Of a stretch of DNA of 64,000 nucleotides, positions 41,279 through 51,294 are shown piece by piece (position 1 is the first letter of the stretch; the number at the start of each line of letters is the position of its first letter). Origin of the DNA: Paramoeba atlantica (lineage: Eukaryota > Discosea). Location of the stretch: assembly GCA_977017575.1 (NCBI GenBank), contig CDRNVI010000083.1:372001-436000 (forward strand), in the 5' to 3' direction. The notes under the pieces were generated by a model that saw only the letters and a program-made list of their open reading frames with translations, was not told where the DNA came from and searched no databases. The position numbers were made by a program, and so were the translations under genes.

Positions 41279-43118
41279 ATACATAATGAGAATCAGTATG
41301 TATAACTGTGTTCCTCGTAGAAGACGAAGCTGCCTGAATGCCTAAAAGAAAGGAGCGAAGTTCAGCCCGATCCGGCGAAGTGCATTCCGGTGGTAAAACG
41401 TGTTGTCTGGTTCTTACACCATTTGAATTAACAATAACTATCCCCGAACCCGCGGCTGGTTTTCCTGCTTCTGAACTGACAGCCCCATCTACGTATATGT
41501 GTTCGGAATCAGCTGAGAGAGGAGAATGGTCCGTGCCTTCTTCAATTCCTTCGAGTACTTTGTAGGTGGTAGTATCTAAGTCCTGGCATACCTTCTTCCA
41601 GGATCTAGAGCCGAAAACCATGTAGGATTTGTGAGATTCAAGATATTCACGCAAAAATTTAACTCTCGACGCCCACCAATCCCGATCTCCCGCTAGGACA
41701 TTGAGATCTTCGACATCTAGTTCCATGTCTTCAGCACATGCCTCTGATAGAGTGGGACGATATTTCTTTCCTGTTGCTTTGCGCCATAGCATTACCGATT
41801 TGAAGGGATTATTGCCGCGGATCAGGTGTCCTAGCATTTGAACTCGGAGGACTCGACATGCGTTAGAAAGTCGCATTCTGTTCCCATATAGTGCATCACA
41901 TGGTGTACCTCTTGTACCATCCCAAGTACGAACCCCGATCGCTAGTCTTCTCATTCGGTTCACTTCACAGTCAATTAAATCAGCGTCTTTTTTTATTAGG
42001 GAAAAGTTTCCACAGCCATACAGCAATAAAGGTGAAACCAGAGATTCGAATAAGTGAAATTTTGTGACAAGCGTGAGGCCTGATTTCCATAATGACTGTA
42101 GGCGATGTGTTGCAGCCCACGCTAAGTTAATTCGGTCTTCAAAGTTTACAATGACACCCTTATTAGTAATTTTCAACCCCAAGTATCGATATTCGGTGAT
42201 TCGAGGCACCAACCCCCCATTCGTTAGAATCAAGTCTCCTTGTGCGTCATTCACTTGACCTACTGTCATCCACGCAGTTTTATTTACACCAATGTTGAGA
42301 CGTAAGTTGACTTTCGCAGCTGTTTGTTCCAGTCTTTCCATAACGCGATTCAAATTAGTAAGAGAGGGACATATGAGCACTAAATCATCCGCGTATGCTA
42401 AATAATTTAGACATTGCGCAGGCTTTCCTTGTCTTTTTGTGCCCGCCCTTCGCAAGATAAGTCCGAACTCATTTTCCTTATACACTTCAGCCATGACTCG
42501 ATCCAGAACCATGAGGAATAGGACAGGGGCCAAAACATCACCTTGAAGTGTGCCACACTGGATCGGAAACGTATCAGTAACTCCGCTTTTGCATCGTACA
42601 ACTGCTTCTGTTTTTTCATACATAGAAATTATCATGCTGCTGAGATGCTGCGGGATGTGAAAGGCTTCCAGTGCAGCACGAATGGAGAAAAAGCTGACTG
42701 AAGGAAATGCCTGACGGAAATCCACGAAGCCTAGCGCAACACCAGGATTCTCACGAGACGCTTTCTGGCACAACTCAATGAGGGTTGCTTGTGCTCCCGT
42801 TGTTGCTCTATTGGGTCGGAATCCGTATTGACAATCACTTAATTGAGCATCCACTGTAGGAAGAATTCGATTTAGTATCATACGGTTCATGAGTTTTGCA
42901 GCGTGCACTATTAGACATATTGGTCTCCAATTGTTCATGTTGCCTAAGTCGCCTTTTTTCGGAACTGGGACTTGGATAACTCGTTTCCATGTCTGTGGCG
43001 CTCTTCCGCTCTCACGAACCATATTAATTAAATGTAGAAGAATAGATTGTATGAACGGATCGCTGTTCAGTACTCGTAAGGCTTCAATTGGAATCGAGTC
43101 AATGCCTGGTGCTTTACC
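41279..43118 (-). pseudogene. Ingi-B RT and RNase H middle part
   Basis: Minus frame GKAPGIDSIPIEALRVLN... with NWRPICLIVHAAK, FRPNRATTGAQ, VDFRQAFPS (motif A), GTLQGDVLAPVLF (motif B), YADD (LAYADDLVLI), then RNase H IYVDGAVSSEAG and HTDSHYV up to the Ingi-A insertion. Its upstream frame ends at 43913 with ALKDMATG, so the F insertion cuts the link between EN and RT. Parts are in frame and without stops of their own. Family close to Ingi-A but clearly diverged. Confidence 0.88.
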
Positions 43119-43706
43119 GTGCAATGTACAGGTTTCAACGCCACAGCGAAGCACAACATGTTGACCAAGTTTCTATATGATCTTTGCATGAAAGCTGGTA
43201 TTCCATGCGAAAGAGAGCCGCGTTCTTTTAGCACGTGGAGTTGTCTAACATGCGGAAATACAGTCGACTACAACAATCAGCATCTCCACCACAAAACATG
43301 CGGAGGACGGCAGTTTCATCGCTCAGGCCCGGATCTTGCGATCTACTGGAACAGTGGCGTGGTGTTCTACGACCTAACTGTGGTGCACGAGCTCGCGCCT
43401 TCCCATCGGAATAAAAAGTGTTCCCAACTCGTGCGAGAAGCTATACAGCGGAAAAATGAAACATATGTCAATAGTGGCATGATTCCGGCGGAAGCTTTTG
43501 AGTGCCTTCCTGTCTTGTCCTGCGGGTCTTTACATAAGAGCACACGGGGCCTAATTAAATCACTGACGGATGTCTGCCTGTTGGATACCCAAAAAACCGA
43601 ACAGGCATTCAAGTTGCTACTCCAAGAGCTGAACGGATCCGAAGTATACGCACAGCTCCGACATTTTTTGGAGCCTCAAGACTATCAGAAAAGCACTATT
43701 CTTTAA
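43119..43706 (+). pseudogene. F element REL nuclease fragment, 195 aa
   Basis: Begins inside the first finger (VQCTGFNATAKHNML), then LCMKAGIPCEREPR, cluster CLTC...H...C, nuclease core GPDLAIYW...FYDLTVVH and a C-terminus ending KSTIL. No RT. Closest in appearance to B and C but a separate family. Confidence 0.85.
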
Positions 43707-43912
43707 GAAATCAAAAGTACAGAAAAGATACAAATTGGAATTATAAAGTCTGCGAAGAGATAGACAAAAATCAGTACTAAAAGTTTATGTAAACTTGAGA
43801 AAGTAAAAAAAAAAAAAAGTATATAAGTTTACGATAAGAAATTTAGGAGACTTTAAAAAAAGAGCGCAAGCTCGTTAGTATTGCCAGGATAAAAAAAAAA
43901 AAAAAAAAAAAA
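43119..43912 (+). mobile_element. F element, 5'-truncated group 1 REL LINE in Ingi-B
   Basis: Plus-strand insertion between TTACC at 43114-43118 and 43913-43917 (5-bp duplication). It has about 590 bp of coding sequence, a 3' UTR with an inner A run (43806-43818) and a 22-nt A tail (43891-43912). Confidence 0.85.
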
Positions 43913-45642
43913 TTACCAGTTGCCATATCTTTAAGAGCAGTCGTCAATTCATTGAGATCAAACGGTCCATCAGATATAGGGATAAACGACTTTGGCGCTT
44001 CCGCAAATTTGATCTTGTTGTCTACCTCCTTTAGTTGCACAGTATTCTGAAAGTGTAATCGCACATTACATAATTGTTCGCTTTTTGTTTTTCCTGGCGG
44101 TCTGAGGCGTGATGAAGTGTGCCCAGTCATCATTTTAACATGTCTCCAAGAAGAACGTTTGTATCTTTGAAAGTTTTGTTGTAGAGACAGGCATTCTTGA
44201 GTGATATTTTCATTCACGGTGATGCTATGTTCTTTTACTAGAGAATCGAACCTCTGCGGACTTTGAGACGTACGGAAAATGTCACGGATTCGCAACTGTG
44301 TAGTAGTTTCATCGTTTGAAGCAAACATGTTTATGTTTTCCTCCTTCGTTGTTTCAGCAGCCATGATAATTGCTTTTTCCAATTTATCCCACAAAATATC
44401 ACTTGGAAATATCACAGGCATTTCGGTTGACATTTTCTGGTTTGGCTCATTTCGTCTTCTTTTCATCCCAACTATCTCCGCATGTTCGGTGTAGTTCTCT
44501 TTCACACGGCGTATGAAGTCCATACATATTTGTGGACCCTTTAACTGATACCACGGTAATCGCAAGCTACCGTCATTTACTGAAGCTTTCCAACGAAACT
44601 TAGTTTTTACTGTTACTATTTGATGTCGAGTCGGCACCGGGGGTTGGAGAACTCTGTGGCCATGTAAGGTAGTGACGAAACGTTTGTTGACAAGAATATG
44701 GTCTAGTTGTTTTACAGTTCCATTTTGAAAAGTATAAGTCCACTTCTTTCTGCTTGGGCAGGATGTATGTGCCGCGCGAGCTCCAAGCTCAGACAGTAAA
44801 TTGGTAAGCCGATGTTGTGCCTTATTTTTACGCATTATTCGCTGACACTTATCTGTCAGTGGCGCATTAAGATCCCCCAGAACAAGTTTTATTTTCGCAT
44901 TACTAAGATTCCATGCATCACGCAGATCATTGCAAAATTTCTCCTTTACGTCATCTTTTGCCACCGCCGTGGGGGCATAAACATTGAATAGCACACCGTG
45001 GAATTTTGGTAAGTCTAGAGTAACCTGTTGGATCCGATCACTGATTCGCGACACAAGAGCAGGCTCAAATAGGCTTAGAATCATGAGTCCACCGTAACCT
45101 TTGATAGCGCCTTGAATATAAACATGAAATACGAACTTTCCATGACGAATTGTCTGATGTGCAATGTTTTGAATGATATCGGTTTGTACACGAGTTTCCT
45201 GAAGGCAACAGAGGGCAAGGCCTCGCTCGACCATGTACGACATAATTTCCCGTAGTCGTGTCGATTTGCGAAGGGAGAAATAATCAGTTCCCTTTAGTTT
45301 CAGGGTAGTGACGTTTAGAGTTGCAAGATGTAGCGTCTTGTTCGTGGCAGTGGGGTTAGATTCCTCGACCGCCGGGGAGCCATTCCGACGGGGAAGTCGC
45401 GCAGAACGGTGCTTCCTACATTTCTTCTTACGGGGGGGTGCCACGCGGCCCGCACAGATCGCTACTCGTGGGTCTATAGGGGGAAAAGGAAACGATACTC
45501 CAGGACAACAGTCATAGCGAATACGCCATAGACCATTTTTGGCCCGAAATTTCGCAGTCCCTTGCCACATCTTTAGCCTTTGAGCAAACGACCAGCGCCA
45601 GACCACAGCGACACGAGACCCCGCACGAATCGTGTTGGACAT
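43913..45642 (-). pseudogene. Ingi-B AP endonuclease part, about 575 residues
   Basis: Start MSNTIRAGSRVAVVWRW, like SLGHIMRLLCLGAKLAVVWRY in Ingi-A, then LATLNVTTLKLKG, LQETRVQT, FNVYAPT, LVLGDLNAPLTD and KQLDHILVN (all AP-endonuclease motifs). GDLN replaces the more common GDFN. The frame runs to LKDMATG, where F interrupts it. Confidence 0.88.
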
Positions 45643-45776
45643 ACTGGTTACCGCACGATCACGGAGTTTTGCTACGCCAAACTTTGACTTTGATGGCCAA
45701 AAATTGACGCCCCGACCTAACCTGGACCGACCAATAAGAGCAACCGGGTCAGAACACCGCTTTCTCTCATTGACCG
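43913..45776 (-). mobile_element. Ingi-B 5' part
   Basis: Holds a 134-bp 5' UTR (45776-45643), which has no satellite array, and the N-terminal half of the ORF. Its 5' end meets B sequence at 45777. Confidence 0.85.
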
Positions 45777-47738
45777 TGGCTCGTCGTCTATGAGAAGTCT
45801 AACGATGCTGTCGGTCGTACCTGTAGGCCCAGGGCTCACACCTTTTGCCAGTCGTCTACTTGCACATCTTAATTCTTGTACGGCTATTCCTGCGATAATC
45901 GGTGCATCTTCCGGAACTTTGAAATTGCAGTTTTGTTCTGGATGAAGTGCACGTAGTTTTTGGACTTTTTCTTGATCAGTCAACGTGCTCTTCTGAAAAG
46001 AACAGTCCAAAATCCTTGAAGCCTTCGATGTACAGTTTTCTAGCACCAAACGAGTGGCCCGTTTGATTGCTCGCTTGTCCTCATGAAAAAACTCGTCTTC
46101 TGGTTGATTGTGTTCAACTGTCTCTTGTTGTATGGGTCTTCGCCGCCGTTGTCTACTATTGGCTTGACGCACAGAAGCTAATGAAAGTTTCATTGCAGAC
46201 AAAACTTTATTCCAAATTTGATTTCTTTGTACGTAGTCGCTTTCTGCATAGATGTGCATGATGTCCCTGTATATGGCAATCACACTGGAGATAAAATCAG
46301 GACTAATGGTTTTCGCGGTTGGAATTGGGAGATGGTCTACGTCTGCAGCTCCTGTGTCCAGCTTAAGCGCTCTGGCCTTTTTAACATGTGTTTCTTCGCG
46401 GGTCTCAATAGGAAGGTTCTCGTCAATGGCTGGAGGAGCTCTGTACCAACGGATCTGATATACACGGATATTTTCTTGCGGAGGAAGAAAACCTGGAAAA
46501 CTTTCTTCTGCACGATGGCCGAACAGACCTTTATAGCTCAAATGTAGTTTCGACGCCCCGGTCCGATTCGCGGATCGTGTTACGGTTCCTTCGGAGATGT
46601 TCAAGGCGGTTTGTTTATCGAATGTCCACGCCACTGTGCATTTGGTTCCTTTTTTTATTGAAGAACAAGACTTCTGTATGCGCTCGAAAGGAATGGGGAA
46701 TTCGGTGTCTGGATTTATCGATTTTATGATGCCACCGATGTGGTTGTCTTGTTCCGGATTTCCTTCGCTATAAAGTATGCTGATGACTTGATTTGTTGTT
46801 TCGGTTGGTTTGTCCTTTTCTTGTGTGTCTGGCGTGATGCAGTCGTAGAACTCGGTGTTACTTCCATACTCCTTGGTTTTGGGGCCCGGAGTCGTGCTAA
46901 TTACCTGTATTTCGCTCGATGTGTCAGGTCGGAAACCTTCGTCGCCGTTGGGCGCAATTTCGCCGTACTGAATCGGTTCGTTGTTTTGTACGCGTCCGTT
47001 TTCCTGGACGTTCTTTGTACTCTTGTTGTGCTCGTTTTCCTTTTGGATGATAGCATCCTGCAGAACTTTAGCCTTCTTACGGTAACTGTCCATGGCAACG
47101 GCCGACGGATTTAACGGTCGTAAAACGAGTTCATCCAGAGTAGTGGGATCTTTTGGTGGAGGGGTGGCCGCCTGAGCGTACGTTGGTTCCTTTCTCCAGT
47201 TCGTAAATGCTGTGTTCCGAGCGGTGTTCGTTCTTATTTTGATGCATCCTTCTGGGTGACGAATGGTTGGGCTCTCGTCTTGCGACACTTTGTCAGCTCT
47301 TGTCTGAAGAAGGTTGAGTTGTTTGTTTCGCCGATTGAAGAAATTTGAAGACAGCAGTGCGTTCTTAATTGTGACTTTGCAGTCACTTTTCGGCAGTGGG
47401 GTCGGCGATCGACGCATCGACGGAGGAGGAGATTGTGGACACTCAGATGGCGTTGATGGTGGTGATGGCGGCGGTAGTGGCGGCGGAAGTGGCGGTGAAG
47501 TAAGTGACCGCGATGCGGCGGGGACGGGCGATGGAAGAGACGGAGTTTCAGTGGACAAAGTCGTGGGTGGTGAGGGCGGCGGGGGCGGCGGGGGCGGCGA
47601 AGGAGAAGCGCTCGGTTCGGACGGAGCCTCAGGCGGTTTCTCCTCAATTGTTTTCTTCCTGCGACGGGTCGGAGGTAGAGGCTGTACGACGGGAGCTACT
47701 CCCGTTTCTTTCGCCCGGCTCCGCGTGAACATGCCCAT
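45777..47738 (-). pseudogene. B N-terminal region and RT start (family's true start)
   Basis: ATG at 47738 gives MGMFTRSRAKETG, then a 100-residue Pro/Ser-rich stretch, a basic region, acidic linker and RT start to GVSPGPTGTTDSIVRLLIDDEP, where Ingi-B sequence begins. The repeat-bearing Pro region encodes STPSECPQSPPPSM, also found at the cut end of the copy at 11906. This copy defines the complete N-terminus missing from the 8-kb copy. Confidence 0.85.
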
Positions 47739-48010
47739 GAAAGTGAGAAAGTAATAGAAAATAAATCAACTCAAATCAAATCAACTTCCAATGACCGATC
47801 CACACAAATTGTGCAAATAAATCAACTTCCAATGACCGATCCACACAAATTGTGCAACAACTCCATGGATTTCGTCGAACAATTCCCACGTTGACGTGTC
47901 CGAAGGCACTCTACTTCCTCGAAATCCTCCACGCACTCCGATCGTCGCTTGCGGCGCCCCAGCGCCCAGGTACATAAAAGTGTAGGTTGTCAGAATAAGA
48001 AAAAGAAAAT

Positions 48011-48046
48011 CAACAAGGTACAGAAACTGTATCTTTATCGTTAAAG
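48011..48046 (-). other. spliced-leader sequence at B 5' end
   Basis: 36 nt, CTTTAACG to CCTTGTTG on the minus strand, followed by a pyrimidine-rich leader (ATTTTCTTTTTCTTATTC). It lacks only the first AA. Confidence 0.9.
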
Positions 48047-48084
48047 AGCAACAGTACATCAGAACTGTACTTTAGCAACAGTAC
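48047..48084. repeat. head-to-head junction with duplicated 20-mer
   Basis: AGCAACAGTACATCAGAACT occurs at 48047-48066 and again at 48073-48092, between the SL of minus-strand B and the cut 5' end of plus-strand E2. Confidence 0.7.
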
Positions 48085-50579
48085 ATCAGAACTTAATCCG
48101 ACGTCAGAGCTCAGTTAGAAAATCCCGCAAGAACTGGATGGAGGAAGATGACTCAAAACTGAGCGAGCATGACCGCTTAGAATTAGACATGGACCGCCGT
48201 TCTATTAGCAACGCTTTGCAAGCGGGACGAGCAGGAAATCTAAGCAAAGCAACGCGAATACTAGACAACGTGTATCGAGATTCACCTCTCACGGCAGAAG
48301 AAAAAGCTCAGACACTAAAATCACTTCACCCAAACGGACCCTCACCTCAAGGGACGGACCAAGAGCTACCGAGAATTGCAGTGGTCGAATGCTCCGAATT
48401 GCGCCTAGCGACAGCAAAATTATCCCGAGGTGCATCGCCCGGACCCACTGGTTTTAGCGAATGTATGATGCGGCTCTTAGCAGAAGACGAAGAATCATGC
48501 CTCGCCTTGTGTCATATGTTCCGCGACGTCATCAACGGGGAAATCGCTCACAGTGTACGCAAACGTCTGACTCGTTGCAGAATCATTGCTCTAGCCAAAC
48601 CGAACAACGGCGTAAGACTTGTAGCGATGGGGGATACCATAATTAAAATATGTGGCACAATTCTTCTTCAGCGTCATGAGGCTGCGCTAAAATCGCTCTT
48701 CCAACCTATCCAGCGAGGGATCTTGCAGAAGAATACCTGTGAATCAATTGTACACGAGTTACTTTCTGAGTATGAAGCTGGAAATACGGTGCTCACCATT
48801 GACTTCAAAAACGCGTATAATACACCTCATCGAACAGCAATAGAAAGAGCTCTAACTCAATATCCCATCTTCAAACATTTCATGCGGATTTTTTATTTGG
48901 AATATGGCCAGCCAACCGAACTTCTCTTCTTTGCTAACAACTCGCTGCATTCAGTCATAGAGAGCTCCTCTGGGGTTCGGCAAGGATCCGCGCTGTCATC
49001 GCTTTATTTCTGCGCTGTGTTGCATGGAGCTTTGAAAGAAGTAGCTGATGCTTACCCCGAGGTCACCGTAAGCGCGTACCAGGATGATGTAACGATGAGT
49101 TCTAAAAACGAGGCATCTCTCGAGGTTGCATTCTTGCATTTCAAAGAGCTTACGAGCGATCTGAACTTAGAAATAAATTACCGCAAATGCGAAATTTTTC
49201 AAGGATCCAGGGCATTACACATCAAAGATTCCTCTCTTCGGGAACTTGGGGTTCAAGACTGCGTAGATACAATCAAAGTGCTCGGAGGATACCTAGGCAA
49301 CAACAAAGCCGTAGAACGCAAACTTCTCGAAAAATTGGAGAAGCATAACTGTCTGTTTCGAAGACTCAGCCGCATGGGGCCAAGTAATCTTTCCCTCGCA
49401 ATTTTAAAGCGTTGCACGATACCGCGCCACGATTATCACCTGCGAGTACATAAACCGGGCGCATCACTCCTTCTAGCTCAGACTTTTGACAAAGAGATCT
49501 AACAAGTCTTAAGAAAGTGGTGCGATGCTGACGAAGATGCCTTAGCACTTGCCTCTTTGCCGTGCAAAATGGGAGGATTGGGAATAACCTCCACAGTTCT
49601 GAAACATCGCTATCTTTTTGAAGCTTCCCGTCAATCTATTGATGAGCATTTCAACCCATATGAAGCTCCGATAGAAAACCCTGAGAAGCAACAAAAAGGC
49701 AACAAGACCACAGGGACACAAGGAGTACGCACGGCACTGAAGAAACTAGTCAATGACGAGCACGAAAAACTTGCGGCAGAGCTGAAAACAAAACCACGTT
49801 TCAGTGGAGTTATGAAGCGCTCGAAGGAAGCAAATTTTCATCTCCTCTCGACCAACAACTACGTAAACCCGTACCTCTTCCAGCAAACGCTCAAGATGAG
49901 GCTGGCCGTCAGTCTCCCTTCTTCGAGTAATATCTCCTGTCCTGGATGCGGGGTCAGTGAATCGCCCTCCGGAATATTTCCACACGTTGCAGGTTGCTCG
50001 AAATGTGCTGGGATGAACTGTACGAGAAAACACTCACACATTGTTCGATACCTTTCAAATCTATGTGGAAAAGCTGGACTCCCATGTGCGTTGGAACCGC
50101 GTCTGTATTCATCGTTCTTTTGCACGAAGTGTAAGTGCTCTATTTCACCAGAAGCAGCGGAGAGACACCCATGCAGAGCTCGTCGTATACGTTCGGGCCC
50201 CGATCTGGCCATAATGTGGCCAGATATTGGAGAAGTCCTCTACGATGTCACAGTCGTACACACACTCTGCAGCAGCTACCAGAAACAGTCCAGCAAAGCC
50301 CTTCTAGAGAGTGCCATAGAAAGAAAACATCGAAAATACATAGTGGAGAAAGGAGTGGATCCAAACTATTTTCGATGCATAGCGCTAACTGATTGTGGAA
50401 TGCTGCACGAAAATACGAAGGAGCTGATTAAAGCCCTCTCGAAACGCGCTGACTTAGACCCCAAAGTGATACGGGAAGCCTTCCAATTGGAAAACGAAAA
50501 GTTCGCAGCATACACAATCGTGTCGCAGCTGCGAAATCACATCAAGGGCGAAAAGTGGCTAGGAGGCCTCAGACTCTGA
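48085..50579 (+). pseudogene. E2: E-like RT/REL protein, 5'-truncated, one in-frame stop
   Basis: The frame is open from about RRQSSVRKSRKNW and aligns to E residue for residue from KRKQSS. It has GASPGPTGFSECMM, FKNAYN, GVRQGSALSSL, YQDD (AYQDDVTMSS), CPGC...GCSKC, CTKCKC...HPC and GPDLAIMW...LYDVTVVH to the stop at 50579. One TAA interrupts it at 49501-49503 (KEI then QVLRKWC), and the frame resumes at once. The protein is clearly diverged from E, so this is an older subfamily. N-terminal 300 or so residues are absent. Confidence 0.85.
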
Positions 50580-51049
50580 ATGTAGTCGGTTTTCGCGACT
50601 CTCCGACAGCACTCCCATCTTATGCCTTTTACTTTACGACCTGTGCCTCCGAAATGTGGTCGTTACGGTAGTTGATCGTGCCGACAGTGCTTACTCTCAC
50701 GCCTTGCTCTTTCGAGTGAGGTTCCCCAACGTGAGGTAGGTAGGATCAGGTTTTTTTTTCTCGAAAGACTTTACAAAAAGGTTGATCTTTTACAAAAAGG
50801 TTGATCTTTACAAAAATGTTGATCTTTTCAAACTCGTATAACTTCAATGTGATATAAGCCCCTCGGCTAAATTTCCATGCGTAGACTTCTAGATTTTAAC
50901 CCATCTAACCTAAATTTATTCATTACTAACAAAGGAAAAACCACTTAGAAAGCGAGAGCCATCTCACTCTCATCAGAAATAAAAAATAAAAAAAAGTTCC
51001 TCCTGTTAGCGAGTAGTTCTTCCTGTTAGCGAGCGCGCTAACCCCACCC
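50580..51049 (+). other. E2 3' UTR, R5 remnant and non-coding spacer
   Basis: 50580-50750 is 3' UTR with a hairpin (CCTTGCTC-TTTC-GAGTGAGG, about 50701-50720) like that of group 2 elements. Three degenerate R4-like units (ACAAAAAGGTTGATCTTTT) lie at 50773-50832. 50850-50895 matches 58826-58870 (AGCCCCTCGG...AAATTTCCATGCG). No gene is seen. Confidence 0.6.
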
Positions 51050-51294
51050 GGAACGCGCGGATGGATTGGGCGTGGATTGCTTCCTTTTTTATTATTATTG
51101 TTATCAGAATCATAAATAACTTAAGGCAGGTTGAATTACTAGTTTTGGGCTACAACATGTGAAATTGCTAATTTGATTGCTTGTTTACAAATCATATACC
51201 CCCCCCAATGGACCTTCATGGTTCATGTATTGGGTAATATAGAGGCAATGCCGCGTTTCATACTTCTCCCCCCTTATTAATCGCAAAAAAAAAA
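51050..51294 (+). mobile_element. 3' tail of a group 2 element with A tail
   Basis: Only the terminal 3' UTR remains (CGGAACGCGCGGATGGATTGGG to the CCCCCCTTATTAATCGC end) with a 10-nt A run at 51285-51294. It is joined head-to-tail to 2e. Confidence 0.75.

Larger units (their letters stand above)
45777..48046 (-). mobile_element. B host element, complete 5' part with SL
   Basis: SL (48046-48011), a 272-bp 5' leader, and the N-terminal part of the ORF to about 45777. The leader has two copies of a roughly 38-bp unit (AATCAACTTCCAATGACCGA, near 47783 and 47821) and an upstream open frame of about 64 codons (MYLGAGAPQATIG...). Positions 45777-46338 repeat 29949-30510. Confidence 0.88.

Noticed and set aside
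41238-43154. Two separate ingi-like elements at 41.2-43.1 kb and 43.8-45.6 kb
   Set aside because: The ends match a single frame cut by F (DMATG to GKAPGID) with a TTACC duplication, so they are one Ingi-B.
47783-47977. Upstream ORF in the B leader (about 64 aa, MYLGAGAPQATIG)
   Set aside because: It is short, has repeats in its 3' part and no recognisable domain; it is noted in the B 5' part but not called as a gene.
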